From: Zobellia uliginosa
GTDB lineage: Bacteria > Bacteroidota > Bacteroidia > Flavobacteriales > Flavobacteriaceae
Direction: 5' to 3'
DNA length: 64,000 nt
Assembly (NCBI RefSeq): GCF_018860745.1
Contig: NZ_JAHKPY010000012.1
Coordinates: 62,001-126,000, forward strand
In this document: positions 53,472 to 61,882 of the stretch, in pieces
How the letters are laid out: each line of letters begins with the position of its first letter
Position numbering within the stretch: position 1 is the first letter of the stretch
Made by a program: the position numbers and the translations under genes
Notes under the pieces: model-generated
Databases searched by the model: none
What the model was told of the DNA's origin: nothing
The model's input: the letters and a program-made list of their open reading frames with translations, nothing else

Positions 53472-56216
53472 TTAATTGAAACTTTCAAAATATACTTTTA
53501 GTAATCTTTCCGTTTGGTCTTCATCAAACTGACCATAACTTTCAAACACCTTGTTTACCGGTCTTCCCGTCATTGCGGCCACACTTATCCGTGCTCGTTC
53601 TGTTAAGGCTTCTCCAACTTGTTCGCTTTCAAAACCGGGCGTTAGTTTTCTACGTGCGGTGTTCCATAAAAAATGCACGGTTTCACGAACGCCTAAGTCC
53701 CATTCTTTGCGACTCTCCTTACCTGCATAAGCATTCTTCAGCCCTTTAATTTCTTCTGCGGTTACTTCTTTTGCCAATAAAGCCGTTACATCTAAAATCC
53801 CCGCCCCAAAACGCTTTTGGTCCCATTCTCTATTATCCACCACATCCTGGGCAGATTCTTTTAAATGCTTCCGAAACAACTCAACAATTTGCCACGGTTT
53901 CTCTATGAATTTGTTCAGGTTTTTAAAGTTTTTAGCTTTCCATAAAGCCGCAGCAGAAGCCACATGTGGCGTTGCATAGCTCGTACCCGAACCAAATACC
54001 ATTATGTCTTCTTGCTTTTTGTTCTTGAACGGCACATACACATCTTCGCCGGGTGCCGTTATATCTACCGCTGGGCCGTACGATGTATACCGCCAAGGTT
54101 CGTTATTTGGGTTAGATGCAGCAACGGCAATAGTACCCGGATACACTGCCGGAGCAATTACGGATTCTACCATATTACCTGCCGCACATACCCAAATAAC
54201 CCCTCGTTCATAGGCCGTTTTGGCAATACTATAAATCATAGGCCTCGGATAACTGCCCATGCACATAAAAACAACATCTGCATTGGCGTTGATTGCCTGA
54301 GAAACGGCATTGAACAAATTGCGCCCTCTACCGATTAAAATCACGGATTTTGAAATCCGATACGGAATTACCTTTACCAATGATTCTTCTTCCGCAACGG
54401 CAACCCCTTGATTCCCGTCATTTTCAATTCTGCCGTTAGCCCTGTTCCCCATAATTATACTTGCGGTACGGGTGCCGTGACCGGGTTGTTTTAAAATGCC
54501 CATGCTCATTTCATCCCTAGCATCTTCCCCATCTATAAAATCTTCATCCTGCAGTAAGTTGTAGCCTCCCAAAACCTTGGAATGGTCCGTATAGCCCGTA
54601 TCTAATTGTATCAGTCGTATTTTATCGGCATTTGCTTTTAAACTGTCATATGCTTTAACGTCCTTCAGATTGTTCGCGTTTGTCGCATTTAGATTCCACT
54701 TTCTATATTCGCCACTCTGCCCTTTTGGGATAAAATCCTTTACCAAACTGGCATTCGCCCATCGGATTTTAAAATCACCTTCACTCTTGTCCCAATCTGC
54801 CGTGCCGTCATCTAGAGATTCTAAACTTTCATTACCTGACCAGCGCCCATAATGCCCGGGTTTGATATCCGTAGACATTTCCAGATCGGGCGTACAGGTA
54901 TCTATTTGTGGCAACCCTTCCAGTTCTGCCGCCACTTCCCATGGGGTTTTATCGGATTGCACATGTATGTAATAAAAAAGCCTGTGGGCCTGTTCTGTAG
55001 ACATCGGGTACAAAGGCTCGCTAAGCACCAGACCGGGAACCAAACTGGCTGCGTTTTGCTTCCAGTCGTTTTGCATTTCTTTGACTCCGGATAGTTGTAT
55101 CTCAAAATATAGGGTCTGATCGGTTGTACTTTCGGAATGGTTCATAGCATACTGTGTTGATGGTGTAGTTCTATTTTCGGTATGAACAGGAGTTGAACTC
55201 ACATTTGTATCTAAAACACTGACCAAAGACGACTTGTATTTTTCCATTGCTTTGCTAACAGGCATTTTTGCTATCATATTCAGGATACTACTCACACGAA
55301 TACCTTCGTTCCCCATCCAGTCTATCATATTATCCGGGTCTCCGGGTTGTACTACGGACCCGTCTTTTCTCAGCCATTGTCCGTGTCTGTTTTTTCTGGG
55401 TACGGCACTGTGGTGTAGCGCTACTACTTCACCCGTACCCAAACCGAGAACCATACTTCCCGATGAACCGGGAAGCGTATCCGATTCATAGATTAGAAAG
55501 TCATCTTTAAGCACCAACATGCGAATGTCTTTCATTACAATTTTCTTGTAATCCCCTTTTGGGTGTTGCACAATGGCACAGTTCTCCCCATCTATAATTT
55601 TACCCAGTTTTTTATCTAATCGGGCGACAGGAAAATTACTGATCGGTGTTCCTTCATTGGAAACTTTCTCCACCGCGACAATGGTAAAATCCAGACCGCT
55701 ATACGGGTCACCAGTATCTTTTTTGTAATGCGAAGTCATAAAGAATTCCTCTGGTAGCAAATTGAAACTTTCCGATTTATTGGGGTTTCCTTGCTGGTCC
55801 AATTCGTAGTTAAATTGAATGGTAGAATTGCTTGCCGTTTCCGCCGTGCCCAACACATGATTGTTGGTAAGGATAAGGTTCGGGGCTATCAAAAAACCGG
55901 TGCCGTGCCCTGTGTTACCCAATCTGGAATTGGTAGTAATTCTACCCACGGCCCTAGACAATTCTACGATACGCTGAATGATACGGATATCCTGAAAATT
56001 GGCCTCTCCATTAATGCGCTCCAATGCTTGAAGTTCCGCTGTTCCCTCACGGGAAATTCGGTTGTACAAGCGCTCGGTATCGGTTTGTATTTCAGATAGT
56101 TCCACCTTTCCTTGGCGAACATGGGTTATATCTGTTTTTATTCTATCAATGTCATTTAAGACACTGGAATAATTAGCATAGGACTCTTCGGCCAACTCCC
56201 TTAATTTATCATCCAT
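53472..56216 (-). CDS. Dual-protease fusion: trypsin-like (S1) plus subtilisin-like (S8) domain
   Basis: 914 residues, no signal peptide. An N-terminal helical region (~1-90) precedes an S1 domain with His120 in 'LTNNHVL', Asp176 in 'GLDFTIV' and Ser252 in 'LPGSSGS'. A linker (~330-520) with 'EIQLSGVKEMQNDW' follows. The S8 domain has Asp539 in 'IQLDTGYTDHS', His580 in 'PGHGTRTAS', oxyanion Asn681 in 'AAGNMV' and Ser746 in 'GSGTSYATP'. Both triads look complete. The C-terminal ~120 residues are helical ('EEIKGLKNAYAGKESRKEWDLG'). Two different serine-protease clans in one chain is very unusual; one may activate the other. It is in the middle of the - strand hydrolase operon. Confidence 0.92.
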   Translation of the reverse strand: MDDKLRELAEESYANYSSVLNDIDRIKTDITHVRQGKVELSEIQTDTERLYNRISREGTAELQALERINGEANFQDIRIIQRIVELSRAVGRITTNSRLGNTGHGTGFLIAPNLILTNNHVLGTAETASNSTIQFNYELDQQGNPNKSESFNLLPEEFFMTSHYKKDTGDPYSGLDFTIVAVEKVSNEGTPISNFPVARLDKKLGKIIDGENCAIVQHPKGDYKKIVMKDIRMLVLKDDFLIYESDTLPGSSGSMVLGLGTGEVVALHHSAVPRKNRHGQWLRKDGSVVQPGDPDNMIDWMGNEGIRVSSILNMIAKMPVSKAMEKYKSSLVSVLDTNVSSTPVHTENRTTPSTQYAMNHSESTTDQTLYFEIQLSGVKEMQNDWKQNAASLVPGLVLSEPLYPMSTEQAHRLFYYIHVQSDKTPWEVAAELEGLPQIDTCTPDLEMSTDIKPGHYGRWSGNESLESLDDGTADWDKSEGDFKIRWANASLVKDFIPKGQSGEYRKWNLNATNANNLKDVKAYDSLKANADKIRLIQLDTGYTDHSKVLGGYNLLQDEDFIDGEDARDEMSMGILKQPGHGTRTASIIMGNRANGRIENDGNQGVAVAEEESLVKVIPYRISKSVILIGRGRNLFNAVSQAINANADVVFMCMGSYPRPMIYSIAKTAYERGVIWVCAAGNMVESVIAPAVYPGTIAVAASNPNNEPWRYTSYGPAVDITAPGEDVYVPFKNKKQEDIMVFGSGTSYATPHVASAAALWKAKNFKNLNKFIEKPWQIVELFRKHLKESAQDVVDNREWDQKRFGAGILDVTALLAKEVTAEEIKGLKNAYAGKESRKEWDLGVRETVHFLWNTARRKLTPGFESEQVGEALTERARISVAAMTGRPVNKVFESYGQFDEDQTERLLKVYFESFN

Positions 56217-56244
56217 GATGTACAGCGTTACAAATGGTTATTTT

Positions 56245-57261
56245 TTAATTTTCAATCAACTCTAAATCCACAGCATAATGGTCCAAATCTGCTTTGTTCA
56301 ATTCATTGGGTGCCCCCATTGTTATAGCTTCCAGTTCTGCATAATCCAATACAAAATCTTGGTATTTGGTAAAAAGTCCGTTTAACATCTCTATGAACTC
56401 CGGTTGCGGAAAACAGTCCGTTTTATCCGTTCTTACATGGCAATGCGTCCACACACCAGGTGCGCCCGTTTGTGCTTCTTCACTTATAGCAAACCAAGAA
56501 CTGCTATATTTAAAATCTCTAATGGGTACATCAAAAACCTTAGCTAGCGTGAGTAGCAACCGCTCACATTCTGCGATTTGCTTTTCGGTATATTTCTGAA
56601 AATATTGATGTCCTCTCCACGGCGTGTTCAATTGACAAACCTCAGATTCCGGCACAACTATTTTCTTGGAATTACTCTGAAAGTAAAACTGACCGTCATT
56701 GCTTTTTTGAAGCGGACCTAAAGAACAAATCTCAATCCCTATTGATTTTTTGTTGAGCAGTTTATTGTTGTTCAATCTCGTTCCCAAGTGGTGTGCCCAG
56801 AACATTTCATTAAAAGCCCTGTAGGTCACCCCATCAAACATATCATCACCATCCAAGGACCTTCTTCCAATAACAAAAGAGGTGCCTACCCTGTTTAAAG
56901 TCCCCGGTTTATTATCGTTTTCCCACCAGCCAATAGTATAATCAGGTCTGTGCAGTCCTGCAGTATGATGCAAGTAGATGGTATCTTTCTCTGTGTATTG
57001 GTGCATCCACTCATCATCTTCAAGAATATAATCTGTGGTACCCCAGCCAAAATTATAGCCGGTAAGCATTAATTTCTCCCATGTGTTTTTGCCTACAATA
57101 CCATCTACACCTAGAAAATTGGCACGTTGAAACTGTACCACTTTATCATGTGTAAGTGCATCAAAATCGGAAGAAATTTCCAGTGGATATCCAGACCGCC
57201 CCAATAGTTTTTTTAAGAATGAAACGGAGGAATTAAAACTGCCTTTACGCAATGTTTTCAT
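56245..57261 (-). CDS. N-acetylmuramoyl-L-alanine amidase with N-terminal peptidoglycan-binding domain
   Basis: With ATG 57261 the product has 338 residues; a TTG at 57309 would overlap the upstream gene. The N-terminus is a PG_binding_1-type domain ('SSVSFLKKLLGRSGYPLEISSDFDALTHDKVVQFQRANFLGVDGIVGKNTWEKL'). The amidase_2 domain has the zinc His in 'IYLHHTAG', 'AHHLG', the catalytic Glu in 'SIGIEI' and a second His plus acidic residues in 'THCHVRTDKTDCFP'. It should cut the amide bond between MurNAc and the stem peptide. No signal peptide is present, unlike housekeeping amidases, so release by lysis or a contractile/secretion machine is possible. Confidence 0.88.
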   Translation of the reverse strand: MKTLRKGSFNSSVSFLKKLLGRSGYPLEISSDFDALTHDKVVQFQRANFLGVDGIVGKNTWEKLMLTGYNFGWGTTDYILEDDEWMHQYTEKDTIYLHHTAGLHRPDYTIGWWENDNKPGTLNRVGTSFVIGRRSLDGDDMFDGVTYRAFNEMFWAHHLGTRLNNNKLLNKKSIGIEICSLGPLQKSNDGQFYFQSNSKKIVVPESEVCQLNTPWRGHQYFQKYTEKQIAECERLLLTLAKVFDVPIRDFKYSSSWFAISEEAQTGAPGVWTHCHVRTDKTDCFPQPEFIEMLNGLFTKYQDFVLDYAELEAITMGAPNELNKADLDHYAVDLELIEN

Positions 57262-57302
57262 TTTTTGAATTTTAGAGTTAGAAGCGTATTTCCTGAATGA
57301 CC

Positions 57303-58058
57303 CTACCAATTGGCAACCCCATCTATAAATTCTTGATACAGGTCCGAAGACTTATTGGGGCAACCACCGTAATTGTGAATGCCCACACCAATACATCTAT
57401 TTCTCAACAGCGGGCTTCCACTTTGCCCGCCAAACGTATCTGCCTGATAAAAGAACCTACCATTTTCCTTTACCAGATTATCGGACATTTTATATTGAAA
57501 CAATCCATTATCACGGTCCGCAGGATACCCGCAAATTTCAGCTATGTTCGGGTCTTCCATGGCAGGTGTAATAAAACTACAATGACTCACCTCTTTACTG
57601 AGTTTAATAGCACCCATATCATATCTTGTAGAGGCATTATCTATCCAACCTCTAGTGGCCATAAGTTCCACAGCCTCATACCTACCATACGGTTCTGCGA
57701 GTCCACTTTTACCGGGAATGGCAATGATGGAAGTTTTCCAACCTCCAGAAGATTTGTTGTAGACGCAATGTCCGGCCGTATATAAAATGTTTCCGGCCAC
57801 CAGCCATCCAGAACCCACATAATTCAAGCCATTACTGGCTTTCATGTACAGCTTACAAATAGCCATATACGGCATTTGCTGAGTTGCTAATACTTTTTGG
57901 CGCTGATCAATTCCACAAACCGTTTCGTTGGTTAAATCTTCATTCCGCTCAATCCATGATTCGCTGGTTATCTCTTTCTCGTTTATTCCCTGGTTTTCTT
58001 CAACCAGTTTATGAAAAACAAGCTCTTTTTCTATTTCTGTTGTGATTACATCTCCCAT
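57303..58058 (-). CDS. Trypsin-like serine protease, V8/glutamyl-endopeptidase-like
   Basis: 251 residues, first gene of the - strand operon. The catalytic triad is His97 in 'YTAGHCV', Asp147 in 'RYDMGAI' and Ser213 in 'FGGQSGSP', the layout of the S1B (V8) group. The N-terminal ~55 residues are acidic and polar ('EIEKELVFHKLVEENQGINEKEITSE') and may act as a propeptide; there is no signal peptide. It may start a proteolytic cascade in the operon, since S1 enzymes usually need release of the N-terminus (inference). Confidence 0.9.
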   Translation of the reverse strand: MGDVITTEIEKELVFHKLVEENQGINEKEITSESWIERNEDLTNETVCGIDQRQKVLATQQMPYMAICKLYMKASNGLNYVGSGWLVAGNILYTAGHCVYNKSSGGWKTSIIAIPGKSGLAEPYGRYEAVELMATRGWIDNASTRYDMGAIKLSKEVSHCSFITPAMEDPNIAEICGYPADRDNGLFQYKMSDNLVKENGRFFYQADTFGGQSGSPLLRNRCIGVGIHNYGGCPNKSSDLYQEFIDGVANW

Positions 58059-58537
58059 GTTTATAAATTGTATTGGTAAAAGTTCAGTATGTTATGCTCA
58101 CAGATTGGAGCATCAAAAACATTCTATATTGATAACAGGGGGGAATTCTCGGAAAATCCGAATTAGCAATTCGGAATAAATGGATACATCTTATTAAAAC
58201 AGCTATGTGATAATGATTTTGATTTTAAATAATGAGATACAAATGACTACCTCACTTCTATCAAGCCACATTACTTATATAAATCTAACAATCAACTGTT
58301 TATATGGAGTTTGAAAATGTATACATGGTATGAATTTACGTACAAATGACAAATTCCACTTAAACTATTCAAGGTTTTCTGCGCATAAAGACGACCCCTA
58401 GCTAAATTTGTACCCCCAAAATCTACATTCTAAATCAGGTTGCAAATCTCCTTTTACTAGAGTAAAAGAAAAAACAGTACTTTAGAAATACAATTACGCT
58501 TACTTGTATAGGTGAAACTCACTTTTAAAAATTGAAT
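58059..58537. other. Gene-free promoter region of the hydrolase operon
   Basis: 479 bases without a gene. It contains TCCGAATT-AGC-AATTCGGA (58157-58175), a perfect 8-base inverted repeat ~100 bases upstream of the V8-like gene, which could be an operator or a hairpin. No matching dyad is found near the + strand half of the cluster. Confidence 0.5.
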
Positions 58538-58723
58538 ATGAAACAAGCAATTCATTCCAAAATACTGCTTCTTGTTTTCTTACTATTGACTATTGGTTCC
58601 TTTGCACAGCAGCAAAAAGACACCCGGGCAAGTAATGTGCCTCAAAGTGCGAATGAAGTTTCGTTTACCTCTGTTCTCAATGCTCACTTAAACGCTGTTA
58701 GCACTAAAAACTTAGAGGCTTAA
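58538..58723 (+). pseudogene. Truncated exported protein remnant (NTF2/SnoaL-like N-terminus)
   Basis: A full signal peptide ('ILLLVFLLLTIGSFAQ') is followed by 'SANEVSFTSVLNAHLNAVSTKNLEA' and a stop after 61 codons. This is how periplasmic NTF2/SnoaL-like proteins begin ('LNAHLNAVSTKNLEAL...'), but the ~120-residue domain is missing. The AraC gene starts 24 bases later. A deletion has probably removed the rest. ATG 58538 is used. Confidence 0.6.
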
Positions 58724-58747
58724 AAGCATCCCTATTATCCAAAAGAC

Positions 58748-59560
58748 ATGGGAACTGAACCAAATAAACACACAAGTAAAAGAATAGAAGTCCCTGAAAA
58801 TTTTCAGGATATTTTTACGCATTTCTATAGAGCTGAAAACCGTTCAGAAAAACCCATTACCAAAACGCTTGTTCCCAGCTTTCAAATTATTATGGTTTTT
58901 AGTTTTGGTGCGCCTATTTCATTTGTGACGGAACATGAATCTGAAATTACTATTGAAAAATGCCTTGTTCTTGGCCCCATAAAACAGGCTTTTGATTATA
59001 CCTTACCTGCTGGTTCGGATATGTTGGTCGCCAATTTTAAAGACGATGCCTTTTATAGGTTTTTTGGGAAGGTGATTTTATCCGATTACCTACCCACAAA
59101 TCCAGATTCGCTTTTAACCGAAAATTGCTTTACTAACCTCTGGCAACTCATTAAAAACGTAACCCCAGAAGAGCGTGTAAACCTCATTCTAGATTTTTGC
59201 AAACCCTACTTGAAAGAGAGCGAAACAGCTTTTCAAAAATTAGCTGATTACACCAACGACTATACAGTCTTTAACCCTATTAAAATTATAGCTCAGGAAA
59301 CCCAACAGAGCGAAAGAACCGTTCAGTTAAATCACAAAAAATACTTTGGGTATACCGCCAAGGAAAAGAGCCGGTACGAGAAATTCATAAAAGCAATAGA
59401 ACTGTTACAAAAACAGTCCTCAAAAGTAAATTGGTTCGCTATTATTGAGGCTTGCGGTTATTACGATCAGAGCCAACTAATACACGACTTCAAACACTTT
59501 ACAGGCCACACCCCTAACCAATACCTCAAATTTCAACAGGATATTTGTCAAACGGAATAG
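58748..59560 (+). CDS. AraC-family transcriptional regulator
   Basis: 270 residues. The C-terminal ~100 residues form the double helix-turn-helix of AraC ('NPIKIIAQETQQSERTVQLNHKKYFGYTAKEKSRYEKFIKAI', then 'NWFAIIEACGYYDQSQLIHDFKHFTGHTPNQYL'). The N-terminal domain (~1-150) resembles the DUF6597-type ligand-binding half. It is immediately upstream of a quinone reductase gene, which it likely regulates (inference from spacing of 73 bases and same strand). Confidence 0.9.
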   Translation: MGTEPNKHTSKRIEVPENFQDIFTHFYRAENRSEKPITKTLVPSFQIIMVFSFGAPISFVTEHESEITIEKCLVLGPIKQAFDYTLPAGSDMLVANFKDDAFYRFFGKVILSDYLPTNPDSLLTENCFTNLWQLIKNVTPEERVNLILDFCKPYLKESETAFQKLADYTNDYTVFNPIKIIAQETQQSERTVQLNHKKYFGYTAKEKSRYEKFIKAIELLQKQSSKVNWFAIIEACGYYDQSQLIHDFKHFTGHTPNQYLKFQQDICQTE

Positions 59561-59633
59561 CATTTCGTTTTCTTACAATTACAGCCCAAAGGACAGGGCT
59601 ACATTTGCTTCATCAATCTAAAATATTTATAAA

Positions 59634-60209
59634 ATGAAGCATCTTATTATCTACGCCCATCCTAATGCAGGCAGTCTAAACTTCCATTTAAAACAAACCG
59701 TCGCACAAACCCTAGAACAGCAAAATCACGAAGTTGTCATCAGGGATTTGTATAACCTCAACTTCAACCCTATTCTGTCTTTAAAGGATATGTCTGGGCA
59801 GCGCAAAGGAAAGGTTTCAAAAGACGTCAAAAAAGAACAAGAATACATTTCCTGGGCGGAGCACATCACTTTTATCTACCCGATTTGGTGGACCGGAATG
59901 CCTGCCATAATGAAAGGATATATAGACCGTGTTTTTAGTTATGGTTTTGCTTACCGCTATGATGCCGGGGTTCAAAAAGGACTTCTAAAAGGAAAGCGAG
60001 CAACCATCATCAATACCCATGGCAAATCACAGGCCGAATATGAAAGCATTGGCATGGACAAAGCCCTTTCCCTAACATCGGACAATGGTATTTTTGCGTA
60101 TTGCGGATTTGACATAGCAAAACATTTCTTTTTTGACCAAGCGGATAGGCCATCGCCCCAGCGCGTTCAAGAATGGACGGAGATACTCATAACTTCATAT
60201 AAAATATAG
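59634..60209 (+). CDS. NAD(P)H-dependent quinone oxidoreductase, flavodoxin-like fold
   Basis: 191 residues with the flavodoxin_2 pattern: 'IIYAHPNAGSLNFHLK' at the N-terminus, 'ISWAEHITFIYPIWWTGMPAIMKGYIDRVFSYGFAY' in the centre (FMN and substrate site) and 'NTHGK' later. Such enzymes (MdaB/KefF/WrbA relatives) reduce quinones or electrophiles with two electrons. It is paired with the AraC-type gene, suggesting induction by a reactive compound. The 266 bases after it are gene-free. Confidence 0.9.
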   Translation: MKHLIIYAHPNAGSLNFHLKQTVAQTLEQQNHEVVIRDLYNLNFNPILSLKDMSGQRKGKVSKDVKKEQEYISWAEHITFIYPIWWTGMPAIMKGYIDRVFSYGFAYRYDAGVQKGLLKGKRATIINTHGKSQAEYESIGMDKALSLTSDNGIFAYCGFDIAKHFFFDQADRPSPQRVQEWTEILITSYKI

Positions 60210-60475
60210 CCTTAATAAAGGGGTTCAACTTTATTATAGCTATACTTCGGTTTAACTTTTACAAGCTAACACGGGAGACCAAAATCCATAATATATCAAC
60301 ATGAGACTACTATTTACATGAGTACTACTTACCCCAATACTTTTTCCGGTGCCACCGTATCAAAATTGGAGAAGTGAAGTAAATAAGGTGTAAACTCTGG
60401 TATGCCAATCATTAGACATGGCATAAGTTTCCTCCCTATTCAACGCTTTTATTACAGTATAGCCTTTAAATTCCG

Positions 60476-61882
60476 CTACAGCCCCGGGGGATTCACCCCA
60501 ATAGAATTGAACAACTTCGCTTTTGCGGAGAAAAACTTGTTCTGTACGGCGTTCCTTTTGAGCTCGGCATCTATGAGTTTGCTTTCTCTGGAGTTCACTA
60601 AAAACAAAGAACTCTCCCCAAAACCGAACTTCCGTTCTTCGGCGGCTACCATGGTGTTGTAATTAAAAACCACATCGTCTATTAAGACATTTTGTTTTTC
60701 AAAGGATTCCAGTTCCCGGTACAGGCCTACGATTTTGTTTTTGATGCGAATCTCTGCATTGTCCAGCTCAAACTCGGCGTTCTGTAATTTCAGTTTTGCC
60801 AGTTTTAAATCGCCTCGTTCTTTACGGAGAAAAAGAGGTACGCTAAAGGCCACGCCACCTTTGTAGGCCTCGGTGGTAAGACTGGAAATGTACTTTGGTT
60901 TCTCGGTCAAGAAATTATATTGCAATTCTATTTTCGGCAAAAGTTTATTGGCTTTTAAACGCTTTTCTACGATAAGCTCATCGATCTTATACCCTAAGGA
61001 TTTTAACTTTGGGTGGTTCTCTATGGAAAAACTATCCAAAGGCATGCCCATAATTTCTAAAGTGGTATCTATTTCACCGGCAAGATTTAGTTCCGGAACA
61101 ACATTTTCCTGTAGCTCCACGGGCATATTATCGCCCATCCAAAGAAAATTGGAAAGCTCCAACGCACTTTTTAGAAAACGGACTTTTGCCTGCTCCAAAT
61201 TCAGCTCACGATCTTGCATGGCTATTTTAGCCTCTACCGTATCAATGGCAGCGACTTCTCCTACTTGAGCGCTCTTTTTCACCCCTTCAAAACGGACTTC
61301 GGCATTGGTCAAAAAATCAGCATACACTTGGGTATCCCGGTAGGCATGCAACCAATCAAAATAGGCCAAAGAAGCCTCAAAAAGAACCTCGTTTACCTGT
61401 AGATCACGCTCCACCAATGAACGCTCCTTAAAAATCTTGGCTTGCTTTAAAGTAGCCATACGCTCATTTATCCACAGCCCCTGCCCTACCGAAACAGATA
61501 CGCCTGCACTGTACAATCCGTCTGTGGGTACGGTCTGATCCGGATTTAGAAAATCACCTTCGTTTTGCTCAAAATTACCCTTTAGTTCAACGCCGTACCA
61601 AGTGGGTATTTTAAAAGTGGCGTTCAGGCGGTCATAATACTCCGTTCCCTTAAATTCCTTTCGGTCATAATCTACCTCAATTTTAGGATCAAAACCACCG
61701 CGTGAACTCATAAGAGTGGCCTGCCCCATACCAATATTCAGCTCGGCCTGTTTGGCTATGGGATGGTACTTTTTTACATACCCCAGATATTCGTTAAAAC
61801 TCAAAACCACCTCTTCGGGCTGTTGGGCTTGCGCACCAAAACAGCATACAACAAAGAGATAAAACAGTAATTTCTTCATCAT
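60476..61882 (-). CDS. TolC-family outer membrane efflux protein
   Basis: 468 residues with a signal peptide ('MMKKLLFYLFVVCCFGAQAQ') and two OEP domains: 'LNEVLFEASLAYFDWLHAYRDTQVYADFLTNAEVRFEGVKKSAQVGEVAAIDTVEAKIAMQDRELNLEQAKV' and 'LKLAKLKLQNAEFELDNAEIRIKNKIVGLYREL', ending 'NSREYKL'-like 'NSRESKLIDAELKRNAVQNKFFSAKAKL'. It forms the outer-membrane tunnel of a tripartite export system. It overlaps the HlyD gene by 4 bases (61879-61882). Confidence 0.93.
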   Translation of the reverse strand: MMKKLLFYLFVVCCFGAQAQQPEEVVLSFNEYLGYVKKYHPIAKQAELNIGMGQATLMSSRGGFDPKIEVDYDRKEFKGTEYYDRLNATFKIPTWYGVELKGNFEQNEGDFLNPDQTVPTDGLYSAGVSVSVGQGLWINERMATLKQAKIFKERSLVERDLQVNEVLFEASLAYFDWLHAYRDTQVYADFLTNAEVRFEGVKKSAQVGEVAAIDTVEAKIAMQDRELNLEQAKVRFLKSALELSNFLWMGDNMPVELQENVVPELNLAGEIDTTLEIMGMPLDSFSIENHPKLKSLGYKIDELIVEKRLKANKLLPKIELQYNFLTEKPKYISSLTTEAYKGGVAFSVPLFLRKERGDLKLAKLKLQNAEFELDNAEIRIKNKIVGLYRELESFEKQNVLIDDVVFNYNTMVAAEERKFGFGESSLFLVNSRESKLIDAELKRNAVQNKFFSAKAKLFNSIGVNPPGL

